Shown piece after piece: positions 31,619-41,437 of a stretch of DNA of 64,000 nucleotides (within the stretch, counting starts at the first letter, position 1; every line of letters begins with the position of its first letter). The notes under the pieces were generated by a model. It searched no databases and was not told the origin of the DNA. It saw only the letters and a list, made by a program, of their open reading frames with translations. The position numbers and the translations under genes were made by a program. Source of the stretch: Oscillospiraceae bacterium (lineage in GTDB: Bacteria; Bacillota; Clostridia; Oscillospirales; Oscillospiraceae). The stretch lies in assembly GCA_017440925.1 (NCBI GenBank), contig JAFSAP010000007.1, positions 33,769 through 97,768 on the forward strand. The letters run 5' to 3'.

Positions 31619-34600
31619 TTAGTGGGTGCTGTAATACCATTCACGGTATGCAGTAATAGCCTGGTACAGGCCCAGCATATCCTTGTAAACCAGCCGTTCA
31701 TCTGCACGATAGAGGGGATCATCCTGTCTCTCAGTCATCAAATCAAACAGATTACGATTTCTGATGGGACTATAATGATATCCATCTGCGTCCTTGACAT
31801 AGGTCATTGCATACAGGTCAGAATCCAGCTGATAGGTGTAGATATCCTTTGTGAAATCTGCGAGGATTCTAGTGCCATCGTCTCCGATATATGCATCGCC
31901 ATTCTTATTGCTGAAGACATAGGCGCTGCTGTTTGCCAGGATTTCTTCTGCAGTGGAGTAGGCCTTGCTGTTATCCCGCAGAACAACGACACCATATTCT
32001 GCAACAGTGCTGTAGTCAATATTATTCACTCCAGCGGTATATACTCTTGCACCTGCTCTCAGGCCCCAAGGCTCGATCAGTCTGATCTGTGCGGTGTTAC
32101 CATAGGAGTAAGTGCTACTTGCTGCAGGAGCACCTAATGTGTATTCTGCGAGGGTGGGAGCTTTCTGCACGCTGGGTACGGGGAGAGTAGCGAATGTGTT
32201 ACGGTAAGCAACAACATTCGTTTCCAGGCTATCCATCCACTTGTACACATCTCGTTCGAATTCATTGTAGACGGTATCCGTTTTCCGTTCATGAACCAGA
32301 TCCTTCATATTTCTTTCACGGACAGGTACGTAGATCGGATCGTCACCTTCTTCTTCAACGATGTAGAACTGCACAAAGATGGAGTCACTGAACTCATAGG
32401 TGTACAGTGCCTTGTCGTAAATTGCAACCAGTCGACCATCGGTTACTTCGACACCAGCGGCCTTATTCAGATGGACAACATCTGCGTCATCGATGATATC
32501 TTCCACAGAGACAGTATCCTGTGTCAGTCCTGCCTTATCCAATTCGCTTCCTCTGATGAAGTATACACCATAGTCATGCAGCTTGGAGTAATCAATGTTT
32601 TCAGGATTCTTGTCGTCGTAAATACGGACGCTTGCTCTCAGACCCCAAGGCTCGATCAGTCTGATCTGTGCAATCTGGCCGTACTTGTAGTCCACGGGTT
32701 CCTTAACTCTCAGGGTTGCAGTCTTGATGTTCTCCTCGGGTACATTGGGTGCGACAGGCTTGATGGTATAGGTACCGGCAGTTTCCAGAGCCTTTGCCAG
32801 AGCGGACTTGGTAACCTTACCCTCTTCATCCACATCGGCTTCCACGGTATTGCCCTCAGCGTCGATGATGGTATAGCCGGCATCGGTCAGGGCGGGAACG
32901 GAAATTTCGTTGCCATCCTTATCCAGAACCTTCACGGTAATGACTACGTTTTCTTCCAGTTCGCCGGGAACCACAGTTACCTTCTCCTCGCCGTTGATGG
33001 TGGCAACAACGGTCAGATCCAGAACTTCCAGAGTACCGGCTACGGATTCAATGAAGTAGCCTTCCTTCTCGGCGGTTGCTTCGATGAAGTAGGTACCGGC
33101 TGCCAGAGGAGCCTCGGCCAGTTCGCCCTTAACCTTTTCGCCATCCTTTTCTTCAACAGTGTAGATGTTGAAGGTGATTTCGCCCAGGTCATCGGGCAGA
33201 GCGATCTTGGTGTCTTCAGGATTTACTGCGTAGGTTGCATCTGCAGCTTCTCGGCTGATATCCTGGCCCACGAAGATGTTCTGATCCTTTGCAGTGATGG
33301 TAATCACGGGCAGGATTTCGAAAGTAGCTTCTTCATGAGCAATGCCGAAGCTGTATGCGTGTACCTGGTACTTACCGGGTTCTACCAGATCCTTGTTGAA
33401 GGTCAGCTTGGTATCGGGATCGACGACTTCGCTGATCTTGTTCAGAGCGGTTTCCAGATTTTCTACCAGCTGAGGTGCGCGGGCAGCCACATGAGCGTTC
33501 AGCTTGTCCTTTGCCTTCTGGTAGAGGACGGAGTCTTCCTTGTGAATTGCCTTCAGCAGAGCATCGCCGGATTCAATCAGACCATTCACGATCTCGGAGC
33601 TGATGTTGTCAACACCCTTCTCCAGCAGGTCGTGGACAGTGATGCCATCCTTAACGCCCTTGGCTTCCAGTCTGTCCAGCAGAGCGTTGCCATTGGTGCC
33701 CAGAACGAAGTTCAGGGTGTTATCGTCGTAGATGACCAGGAACTGCTCACGGCTGATAGCGTCATGGATTTCGGGCAGCTGAGGCTCGCCGGTGTAAGGC
33801 ACCTTCTGGTCTTCCATCTGGAAGTCTTCTTCTGCTGCGTGGATAATCAGAACACCGCTGGCGGTGCTGGGAACGTAAGTGAGATCGGTAGCAATGACAT
33901 GGTACAGATATACACCATAGCTGTCGAATGCCATGTTGTCCTTAAACTGGATAGTCACTGCCTCACCGGAGGTACGTCCGATGAAATCGTTCATGGAAGT
34001 AATCAGTTTGTCCAGAGCCAGGGTCATGCCGGTGGTCACAGTACCCAGGACGCCGTCCAGCTCCTTGGCTTCGATCTTGTCCTTGCACTTGGTCAGGAAC
34101 TCAACGGTCTGTGCGGGAGTCAGAGTAGCCTGCTGAATGGTGTCGGGCAGATCCTTGCCATACTTTTCTTCCAGGTGAGCAACTGTGTACTGCCACAGCT
34201 TGTCAACGGTTGCGGGGAAGTCAACATTGATGATGCCGCGCATGGTCTTCAGACCTGCTCCGGCGGGCTTGTCGATTGCACCGGTGATGATGGTCTTGCC
34301 CACTGCGTCGCCGGTCTCGCTGACAGCTGTGATGTCCAGAGTATGCTTCTTGCCATCATGCTCAACGGTCTTGTCGGTAACGGTTACAGTGGTCTTTTCC
34401 ATACCGACCAGCATAACTGCCATGTCGGTCAGGACCTTGTCGTTCTCATCGATCACGTATGCGGAAACCAGGTACATACCGGTCTTGGAAGGAGCAGTCT
34501 TGCCGTCTCCCTCATAGTGGACGGACAGGTCACTGTCGAAGCCGTAGTAGTAGATTGCAGCATCTTCGTAACCATTAACCTTCAGGGCGTGGGTCTTGCC

Positions 34601-37600
34601 ATCGCTCTCAAAGGCATACATATTCTGAACCTTGCCGGGATGCTCGTCGGAAACCAGCTGGATGCCATTGTTGTACATGCCCAGAACAGGTCCGTTCAGA
34701 ATCAGACCGTAGTCCTTACCGGTCTTGGGATCGGTATTGGCACCGTGGATATAGTTTGCATCAGCAACGATACCCATGTTCAGGAAGACACCGGGATCGT
34801 CGGGATACTCGCCGGAGAAGGTAATCACTGCGTCACCTTCGGCAGTGCCCTTGACAGCGTTCAGAACCTTGTCGATCATTGCATTCTGACCCAGATCTTC
34901 GGGCAGGAAGCTTTCCATAAGGTCAATTGCATCGTCCAGAGTGCAGGTCATCTTGTTTTCAGCAAGCAGCTGCTCCAGCTTGTTGATCAGATTCTGATTG
35001 ATCTTGCCGCCGGCAACGCTTCCCAGATCAACGTCCATATCGTTGACCATATCCAGCAGATTGCGGATATTGTTGGGCAGCTTGATCCAGGCAACGGGGT
35101 TCACGTTCTTGACGGTTACATTCTGGGAATCGGCACTCTGATCCAGCAGAATGTCAACATCCAGGCTGTTCAGGTCAACACCAGCGATAATGCTGATAAC
35201 GTCAACATTGTTGACAGTGTTGCCATTGACCTTGACAACGGGCGCGGGGCTCTGGCCTTCATAGCCGGTATTGTGTTCCTTGGTGATCTTGGCAGGAACC
35301 TGAATATCAGCGGTCAGACGGGCAATCTGCAGAGCCATGGTGGCAGTTGCAGGTCTCTGGGTTGCAGAGCCGGAGAATACGACACCGATATCGGTGTAGG
35401 TTGTTGCAGCCTGACCGTTGTAGCTGACGGGCAGGATCACGCCGGAGACAGCTGCCTTGGCCTTGATTGCGGAGTTGGCATCTGCGCCATAGGAAACTGC
35501 TACGGTTGCGCCGTTGCCGCTCAGAGTGGTCTTTGCACGCTGGTCGGTGATCTTTACATCGCCCTCGAACTGCACAGCACCATTGCTGGTGATCTTGACA
35601 GACTCAGCGAAGGTATCTGCACCGGCTGCATTGTAGCCGAAGGGACGGATCTGTGCGTTGGCATTTGCATCTTCCTGAATATCGGCCAGCATGATGGGCA
35701 GATTGAAGATCATATCCACAGGAGAGGTTGCGCTCTCATCTCTGGTATCGGGATCGGTCTTCATAACAGCAACGAAATCGTTGATGTAGTTGTTGACATG
35801 CTTGTTGGCGATATCCTGTGCGGAAACAACAGGAGCGTTAACAGTTGCACCAACAGTCTTGGTGACTTCGCCCAGGGAAACATGGAAGATATGCTTGCCC
35901 TGCTCCTTGGTCAGCATACCGGCCATACCAGCACTCTCCAGTGCTTCATCCAGCATGCTGTCCATGGTATCCACCAGGGTGTTGCCATAGTTGTCTCTCA
36001 GCCACTGGAACAGAGGCTCAACACTGACAGGAATGCTTTCCTGTTCGGCACGGGCCACGTAGGTCACGTCGATATTCTTGCTGCTGTCCCACTTGGGATA
36101 GGAAATAACGGACTCATAAACCTTCTGCTCATCGAAGCGCATGGATTCCTCAGTGCCGTCGAAGACCAGAGTGGATTCCTTGCTTGTCAGCTTCTCCAGG
36201 TAAATGATTACGTTATACTCGGACAAACCGGTGGTATCTGCTTCGGTAGTGTTGGGCTTTGCATCTGTCAGCTTGTAGTTACGGATGCTTTCGTCATCGC
36301 CGGAAGCCAGAGCTGCGATAGCAGCTGCGTGGTCGTCGTTGAAGCAGTCGAACTCAACTTTGTTAATGGAGTAGCCTGCTGCTGCGTCCACATCGATCTG
36401 GATGTTGGTACCATTCTTGGTATCCAGCACGAAGGTGGAACCCTTCAGTTCGGGAGCCTTCTTGCCCACCAGAACAGCAGAGGGGATCACGACCACTTCG
36501 CCGTTTTTGAAGGTATCATAGTTGACAGGCTTTGCATCGTTTACGATCACGAGAACGTCAACGTTCTCATTGACATCGAAAACGCTGTTGTTGTTGGTAT
36601 CGTCTGCAACTTTGCCCTTCATGTAGTAGGTGCTGACGAATTCGCCTTCTTCTGCACGGTCCAGTACCCATTCAACAAAGATGATGCCGTCTTTCTCAGT
36701 ATCAGGATAGGCCTTGGAAGGATTCAGAGCAATGGACTCCTTGTAGCCATTCTGGCTGAGGTCGAACTCTTCAGTCAGGAAGGCACCATTGCGGGTATAG
36801 AACTTGTAGGTAGTGGATACGGCGCCATCCATGTGTTCCAGAATCTCAGCACCGGTCACGGGATCCACGGGAACAGAACCGGTGGTGGGATCCAGCTTGT
36901 AAATACCGTCGATGACATTGTTGTTGTCTTCGTCGGGCAGTTCAACCAGATACAGAGTCACATTCTCGGTGAACTTTGCAGTGGTGGGATTCACCGCGGG
37001 GGGCAGAATGTTCTTACGAGCGTAATCCTCGATCTCGGTCAGAGGAACATATACTGTGTTCGTGCTTCTAGCAGCAGTGCCATAAACCAGCTTCAGGCAC
37101 TTGACGTCATTGTGGACCACCATGGGGTACAGGCCCATGATGACCTTCTTGTTGAGCTGGGTATCAATGGTGGGAACGTACTCTTCATCGCTCGCACCGT
37201 TTTCTACGTAAGCATTGCTGGTCTTATCCCCATAGACGTAGGTGATGGTGATCTCAACCTGCTTCCAGACTGCCTTGTAGGTTGTATCATCCACCTTTTC
37301 CCAGCCCTCGAAGACAAAGCCTTCGCGGTCAGCGGGAACTACGGGATGCTTGAAGGAATCGCCTTCCTTAACGGTCTTTTCGATGTCTGCGAAGATAACT
37401 TCATCCTCTACACCGTCGGTATAGATGATGGTGTTAAACTTCTTCCAGGTTGCCTTGTAGGTTCTGTCGCAATCGGCATGGATCATATCTTCCACAGCTG
37501 CAGGGGATTCCAGTACCCAGCTGTCGAAAGCGTAGCCATCGCGCTTCACAGCAGGATGTCTGATGAGCTCGCCGTCCAGAACTTCCTTGGTGAAGTCCTC

Positions 37601-40096
37601 AAACACGGTTTCATCATCCACACCGTCGGTGTAGGTAATGGTGTGCCACTTGATCCAGGTTGCCTTGTAAGTAACATTGCGGACTGCTGTTGCAGAGTCC
37701 TCACCCTCGGTCACGACCCAGCCGCCGAAGATGTGATCATCCAGAACAGCGGGAACCTCGGGATGGATAATATCGGAACCTTCCACTGCTTCATTGGTGA
37801 AGTCAGCAAACAGGTCAGCCTCCACGCCGTCGGTGTAGGTAATGGTGTAGACAACAGTATCGGGGGCTTTCTGCAGCCAAATGGGTTCGAAGGTTGCATC
37901 ACTGTTTGCAGTCAGGGAGCCATTGCTGCCTTCTGCTGCCTTCCAGCCAACGAAAATATAATTTTCGCGGTATGCAGGTACTGCGGGATGGCTGATGGTG
38001 CTGCCCTCAACGGCCTCACGGGTGAAATCTGCAAAGATTTCCTCATCTGCCACACCGTCGGTATAGGTGATGGTGAACTTTTCCAGCCAGATTGCTGCCA
38101 GAACGGTATCGGATTCTGCAACATCCTCAGAAGTGCCTTCCTTCAGCTCCCAGCCGCCGAAGACATGGGTCTCGGTATCTGCCAGGTCATCGGGGGCCAC
38201 GATTGCAGCGCCGTCTTCCAGCTTCTGCTCCAGGATGGTGGTCTCACCGTCCACGAACTTAACAGTATGCAGCTTGGTCCAGACTGCCTCGTAAGTGGTA
38301 TCATCCTTTGCCTTATCGGTGGAAGTACCGCTCACCAGCTCCCACTTCACAAACTTCCAGCCATCACGCTGGGGAGCAGCAGGCTGACGGATAACAGCAT
38401 CAGTCTTCAGGATCTGGGTCTCATAAGGCTCGCCTTCGCTGACAAAGGAAATGGTCCAGACCTTTTCCCAGTCAATCACGTAAGCAGCATTGCTCTTGAT
38501 GATGAAACCCTTCTGGCCATCTGCATGCTTCCACTGCTTGTAGGCATAGCCGGGATTGGCAACGCCTGCTTCTTCCATCTTTGCCAGGGCATCTGCCTTG
38601 GAGGGATGGGTCAGGTAAGTACCGTAGGGAACAGTCTTTTCAAACAGGACCTTGCGGGTTGCGGGATCTGCAAAGTCATAGTAAGTAACCACGAAGGACT
38701 GCTCGCGGTCGTCAATCTCGTCCTTTACGTTGTTGTTTTCAACAGCGCCGGGGGTATGATTGTCTTCTTCTGCTGCCCACTTTGCAATGTAGACAGTATC
38801 ACGGGTCACATTCTCAGCGACGCCGACGGTTTCGCTGATGTTGCCCTTTTCATCTACCAGCAGCCAACCCTCAAACGTATAGTATTCACGAATAGGATCT
38901 TCTGCAGGTACAGGCGTGGCGTAGCCATCAAACTGGCTCTCCACCAGGTAGGATTTATTGTTTTCAACATCTGCAGGTACACTGTAGTAGGTCACGGTGT
39001 ACTTCTCGGTGGTATTCTGCAGGGTCACAGTACCGCCGGAAATGGTCTTGGTCTCACCGGTCATACCTTCGGTAACCGTTGCAGTGATCACGTTGGTATA
39101 GACGTTGTCCTGCTGGCCGAGGCCGGGCAGAGTGTAGCTCTTGCTGTTGACAGTGTAGGTAACGCACTGCTTCAGCTCGTCCAGCTGTGCCAGTGTCAGG
39201 CCGTTGATCTTGGCCTTTTCGGAAATCTGACCGGCAATGATTTCTGCCAGATCAGCGGGTTCTTCCTTGGCACCGTACTTTACATTCAGGGAGATATCCG
39301 CAGGCTCAAAGGTCTTGAAGCTACGGAAACCGATATCGGCAACAGCAATCAGATTGCCGCTGCTGTCCTTGATGTCAAATGCCACGGTAGTAGCCTGGGA
39401 CACAGAGTTCTTCATGTCATTGGCGAGCTGGGTAGCTGCGTCAAGGTTGTTATACAGATCTCTGTAGCTTGCCACGTTCAGAACAGCACCGTCAATTGTG
39501 CAGTAGACGGTATACTGGGTGGCATTGGCGGGATCATACATGCTCACTGCTCTCAGAACGGCATCCCGGATGCCGCCCTTGGCAGCAATACCGATCAGGT
39601 CGATGGGTTCTGTTTCAGCGTCTGCATTGACCCATGCAATGCCGTTGAGGACAGGAGCGTCCTGGGCATCAATGCCAGCGTCCTCTTCTGCCTGCTCGTC
39701 TGCACCGGGAACCAGAGCAAAGAAGCCAATATCTTCCTGTGCAGGCTCTTCTGCAGAATCTTCCTGTGCAGGTTCTTCTGCAGGCTTTTCCTCTTCATAG
39801 CTGCTGCCGCAGACTTCACAGGTATACACGATCACACCTTCTGCTTCTGCAGAACTGTATGCGTGCAGACCGGTGGCAGGAAGAGTCTCTTCCCATCCGC
39901 CGCAACCATCACAGGCGTAGCGTACATAGCCATCTACACCGCAGGTTGCATCCTGCTGCTCTGCAACCACAGCATTTTCGTGGATGCATTCGGCGACTTC
40001 GCCCTCTCCTGTTGCCAGTGCGTTCACGGGAATATTACCCATGATCATCACGAACGCCAGAATCAGAGACAAAGTGCGCTTCCAAACGATCTTCAT
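31619..40096 (-). CDS. Giant secreted repeat protein (2825 residues)
   Basis: ATG 40096 with GAAAGGAAG upstream. Signal peptide ~1-28. Residues ~35-100 contain paired CxxC motifs ('YACDGCGGWEET', 'TCEVCGSSYEE') of the 'cysteine knuckle' type seen at the start of clostridial surface proteins. An acidic Ala/Pro/Glu linker follows. From ~365 to ~950 there are at least six InlB/Listeria-Bacteroides-type repeats ('TITYTDGVADEEIFADFT...GW...ATW'). Residues ~1300-2400 mix beta domains, long helical segments and MBG-like units ('ITAKDQNIFVGQDISREAADATY'). The C-terminus has two copies of a ~190-residue module opening 'YGQIAQIRLIEPWGLRA' (~2468) and 'YGNTAQIRLIEPWGLRA' (~2663). No sortase motif or terminal helix is seen. 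The stop codon lies directly before the ribosome site of the 38-residue peptide gene, so the two are co-transcribed. Adhesin or surface function inferred. Confidence 0.87.
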   Translation of the reverse strand: MKIVWKRTLSLILAFVMIMGNIPVNALATGEGEVAECIHENAVVAEQQDATCGVDGYVRYACDGCGGWEETLPATGLHAYSSAEAEGVIVYTCEVCGSSYEEEKPAEEPAQEDSAEEPAQEDIGFFALVPGADEQAEEDAGIDAQDAPVLNGIAWVNADAETEPIDLIGIAAKGGIRDAVLRAVSMYDPANATQYTVYCTIDGAVLNVASYRDLYNNLDAATQLANDMKNSVSQATTVAFDIKDSSGNLIAVADIGFRSFKTFEPADISLNVKYGAKEEPADLAEIIAGQISEKAKINGLTLAQLDELKQCVTYTVNSKSYTLPGLGQQDNVYTNVITATVTEGMTGETKTISGGTVTLQNTTEKYTVTYYSVPADVENNKSYLVESQFDGYATPVPAEDPIREYYTFEGWLLVDEKGNISETVGVAENVTRDTVYIAKWAAEEDNHTPGAVENNNVKDEIDDREQSFVVTYYDFADPATRKVLFEKTVPYGTYLTHPSKADALAKMEEAGVANPGYAYKQWKHADGQKGFIIKSNAAYVIDWEKVWTISFVSEGEPYETQILKTDAVIRQPAAPQRDGWKFVKWELVSGTSTDKAKDDTTYEAVWTKLHTVKFVDGETTILEQKLEDGAAIVAPDDLADTETHVFGGWELKEGTSEDVAESDTVLAAIWLEKFTITYTDGVADEEIFADFTREAVEGSTISHPAVPAYRENYIFVGWKAAEGSNGSLTANSDATFEPIWLQKAPDTVVYTITYTDGVEADLFADFTNEAVEGSDIIHPEVPAVLDDHIFGGWVVTEGEDSATAVRNVTYKATWIKWHTITYTDGVDDETVFEDFTKEVLDGELIRHPAVKRDGYAFDSWVLESPAAVEDMIHADCDRTYKATWKKFNTIIYTDGVEDEVIFADIEKTVKEGDSFKHPVVPADREGFVFEGWEKVDDTTYKAVWKQVEITITYVYGDKTSNAYVENGASDEEYVPTIDTQLNKKVIMGLYPMVVHNDVKCLKLVYGTAARSTNTVYVPLTEIEDYARKNILPPAVNPTTAKFTENVTLYLVELPDEDNNNVIDGIYKLDPTTGSVPVDPVTGAEILEHMDGAVSTTYKFYTRNGAFLTEEFDLSQNGYKESIALNPSKAYPDTEKDGIIFVEWVLDRAEEGEFVSTYYMKGKVADDTNNNSVFDVNENVDVLVIVNDAKPVNYDTFKNGEVVVIPSAVLVGKKAPELKGSTFVLDTKNGTNIQIDVDAAAGYSINKVEFDCFNDDHAAAIAALASGDDESIRNYKLTDAKPNTTEADTTGLSEYNVIIYLEKLTSKESTLVFDGTEESMRFDEQKVYESVISYPKWDSSKNIDVTYVARAEQESIPVSVEPLFQWLRDNYGNTLVDTMDSMLDEALESAGMAGMLTKEQGKHIFHVSLGEVTKTVGATVNAPVVSAQDIANKHVNNYINDFVAVMKTDPDTRDESATSPVDMIFNLPIMLADIQEDANANAQIRPFGYNAAGADTFAESVKITSNGAVQFEGDVKITDQRAKTTLSGNGATVAVSYGADANSAIKAKAAVSGVILPVSYNGQAATTYTDIGVVFSGSATQRPATATMALQIARLTADIQVPAKITKEHNTGYEGQSPAPVVKVNGNTVNNVDVISIIAGVDLNSLDVDILLDQSADSQNVTVKNVNPVAWIKLPNNIRNLLDMVNDMDVDLGSVAGGKINQNLINKLEQLLAENKMTCTLDDAIDLMESFLPEDLGQNAMIDKVLNAVKGTAEGDAVITFSGEYPDDPGVFLNMGIVADANYIHGANTDPKTGKDYGLILNGPVLGMYNNGIQLVSDEHPGKVQNMYAFESDGKTHALKVNGYEDAAIYYYGFDSDLSVHYEGDGKTAPSKTGMYLVSAYVIDENDKVLTDMAVMLVGMEKTTVTVTDKTVEHDGKKHTLDITAVSETGDAVGKTIITGAIDKPAGAGLKTMRGIINVDFPATVDKLWQYTVAHLEEKYGKDLPDTIQQATLTPAQTVEFLTKCKDKIEAKELDGVLGTVTTGMTLALDKLITSMNDFIGRTSGEAVTIQFKDNMAFDSYGVYLYHVIATDLTYVPSTASGVLIIHAAEEDFQMEDQKVPYTGEPQLPEIHDAISREQFLVIYDDNTLNFVLGTNGNALLDRLEAKGVKDGITVHDLLEKGVDNISSEIVNGLIESGDALLKAIHKEDSVLYQKAKDKLNAHVAARAPQLVENLETALNKISEVVDPDTKLTFNKDLVEPGKYQVHAYSFGIAHEEATFEILPVITITAKDQNIFVGQDISREAADATYAVNPEDTKIALPDDLGEITFNIYTVEEKDGEKVKGELAEAPLAAGTYFIEATAEKEGYFIESVAGTLEVLDLTVVATINGEEKVTVVPGELEENVVITVKVLDKDGNEISVPALTDAGYTIIDAEGNTVEADVDEEGKVTKSALAKALETAGTYTIKPVAPNVPEENIKTATLRVKEPVDYKYGQIAQIRLIEPWGLRASVRIYDDKNPENIDYSKLHDYGVYFIRGSELDKAGLTQDTVSVEDIIDDADVVHLNKAAGVEVTDGRLVAIYDKALYTYEFSDSIFVQFYIVEEEGDDPIYVPVRERNMKDLVHERKTDTVYNEFERDVYKWMDSLETNVVAYRNTFATLPVPSVQKAPTLAEYTLGAPAASSTYSYGNTAQIRLIEPWGLRAGARVYTAGVNNIDYSTVAEYGVVVLRDNSKAYSTAEEILANSSAYVFSNKNGDAYIGDDGTRILADFTKDIYTYQLDSDLYAMTYVKDADGYHYSPIRNRNLFDLMTERQDDPLYRADERLVYKDMLGLYQAITAYREWYYSTH
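32064..32092. repeat. Direct repeat copy 1 (C-terminal module)
   Basis: A 29-base stretch identical to 32643-32671, coding for the 'AQIRLIEPWGL' core of the last C-terminal module. The flanks are clearly diverged, so identity here exceeds what the protein alone would need. Confidence 0.8.
32643..32671. repeat. Direct repeat copy 2 (C-terminal module)
   Basis: Identical to 32064-32092, 579 bases apart in the same gene; marks the penultimate C-terminal module. Confidence 0.8.
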
Positions 40097-40263
40097 TGTG
40101 TTTCGCTTCCTTTCAACTTATCTTCTGGAAAGACAATTGTCGGCTTTGTATTTGCGATCTCCCGGTCTCGCCGCATCAAAATCGGAAGATTTCAAGTACC
40201 ACCCGGCCCGGAATCAGACCGGCCGCCTGCCCCGTCATGGCGTAACAGGGCATAATACTTTTC
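40097..40263 (-). promoter_or_regulatory. Long GC-rich leader of the giant-protein operon
   Basis: About 165 bases from the predicted start site to the ATG at 40096. It contains self-complementary GC-rich stretches (e.g. GGCCGG ... CCGGGCC and GGTC ... GACC). I could not match it to a riboswitch class I know. It may be a structured 5' UTR controlling the operon. Confidence 0.4.
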
Positions 40264-40270
40264 ATACTAC

Positions 40271-40299
40271 ATAATAACACCATGCGTCGGGAAATGCAA
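40271..40299 (-). promoter_or_regulatory. Sigma-A promoter of the giant-protein/peptide operon
   Basis: Minus strand: -35 TTGCAT (40294-40299), 17-base spacer, -10 TATTAT (40271-40276). The rest of 40300-40385 is A/T-rich and holds nothing else that I recognise. Confidence 0.7.
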
Positions 40300-40385
40300 C
40301 CGTATTTTCCATCTTTTATTATATTTTTTTCATCAAATTTCCTTCTTTCTGGGTTTTTGTAACCCGGTCAGATAACTGTAAAAAA

Positions 40386-40416
40386 TTTCCGGAGCAGGCA
40401 AACTGCTCCGGAAATC
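40386..40416 (-). terminator. Terminator of the capsule/LCP operon
   Basis: 13-bp stem (ATTTCCGGAGCAG/CTGCTCCGGAAAT) with a 5-base loop, followed on the minus strand by TTTTTTAC. It starts 9 bases after the LCP stop codon. Confidence 0.88.
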
Positions 40417-40424
40417 CCAGTTAT

Positions 40425-41411
40425 TTATTTGGGTGCATAGAACAAATTCAGACGCAGCTCCTCCAGCTTCTCTTCATCGGCATAGAATTCATAGAATTCT
40501 TCTCCCAGACGGTTCTCACCTTCCAGAGAAATGATCCGGGAAAGGGGGTAATCGATATACCGTTCCACCATACTGGTCAGATTGCTTACCGGAAGATCAG
40601 ACACCAGATAGGGCGCAATCTCATTGTATGTATCCAGCACAAAACTGCTGTCACCGCTCTTTGCGCTTTCCCGGAATGCATCCGCAAAGCCGTTCATATA
40701 CTGTTTCTGGCGCTCAATACGGGACAGGTTCAGTTCATCGCCCACATTCTGCCGGGACTGCACAAATGCCCGCGCCTGATCACCCCGCAGCGTGACGGTT
40801 CCCTTGGGCAGGGAAATATCCGCTTCGGAGAAATCTTCCTCAACATTCACCGTGACACCGCCCACCGCATCATTGAGCATGGCAACGGCATCCACACGCA
40901 TGGAAATGTAGTAATCGATATTCACGCCCCCCAGGAAAGCGGAGACTGTATCCCTGGTATTTTCACAGCTGTCCTCCAGTCCGGAACCATAGGTATGGGC
41001 CAGGGCAAGCTGTGCATAATCGGTGCCCGCCTGTTTTCCGCCGAGACCCAGCACCGGCATTTCCACCATGGTGTCCCGATTGATTGTAAGAAGGCTGCAC
41101 TGTTCTTCCTTTTCATCGAAGATGGCAAGCATTACCACATCCGCCAGACCCGGATTGTTATAGGATCCGCTGTCCTCTGCCGGGCCAGGCTGGTCAATGC
41201 CCATCAGCATTACAACTGTAATATCCTGCCGCGGGAAGTATTTCACCCCGTCTTTGGTAATCGTCTTTCCCGCAGTAACACCCTTCTGCTCCTCACCATG
41301 ATAAAAAACAGTGGACTCCAGAATCCGGAGCCCACTGTAAACCATAATCAGAGCCAGGATCAGGATGATACAGAAATAGGTGAGTTTCCTCACACTGTTT
41401 CGTTTTTTCAT
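40425..41411 (-). CDS. LytR-CpsA-Psr (LCP) family protein
   Basis: 328 residues from ATG 41411 (TTAGGATG upstream; ATG 41420 is possible). One N-terminal membrane helix (~10-28), then the extracellular LCP domain: 'ITVVMLMGIDQPG', 'ADVVMLAIFDEKEEQCSLLTINRDTMVEMP', 'AHTYGSGLEDSCENTRDTVSAFLGGVNIDYYISM', 'AVGGVTVNVEEDF', 'ARAFVQSRQNVGDELNLSRIERQKQYM'. The conserved Asp/Arg residues that bind the lipid pyrophosphate (GID, INRD, SRxRxxxxDxxRxxRQ) are present. LCP enzymes attach glycopolymers to peptidoglycan. It is the last gene of the minus-strand run with the tyrosine kinase and phosphatase, which fits capsule or wall polysaccharide attachment. Confidence 0.92.
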   Translation of the reverse strand: MKKRNSVRKLTYFCIILILALIMVYSGLRILESTVFYHGEEQKGVTAGKTITKDGVKYFPRQDITVVMLMGIDQPGPAEDSGSYNNPGLADVVMLAIFDEKEEQCSLLTINRDTMVEMPVLGLGGKQAGTDYAQLALAHTYGSGLEDSCENTRDTVSAFLGGVNIDYYISMRVDAVAMLNDAVGGVTVNVEEDFSEADISLPKGTVTLRGDQARAFVQSRQNVGDELNLSRIERQKQYMNGFADAFRESAKSGDSSFVLDTYNEIAPYLVSDLPVSNLTSMVERYIDYPLSRIISLEGENRLGEEFYEFYADEEKLEELRLNLFYAPK

Positions 41412-41437
41412 AGTACACATCCTAACCTATTCAAAAC

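Noticed and set aside
32291-40255. A 2654-codon open frame on the plus strand across the giant gene
   Set aside because: It is antisense to a convincing secreted protein, has no ribosome site, and its translation is low-complexity and Cys/Ile/Gly-rich as expected for the complement of a biased gene.
40097-40263. A known riboswitch in the giant-operon leader
   Set aside because: I compared it mentally with c-di-GMP, guanidine, ZTP and SAM classes and found no convincing match; kept only as an unclassified leader.
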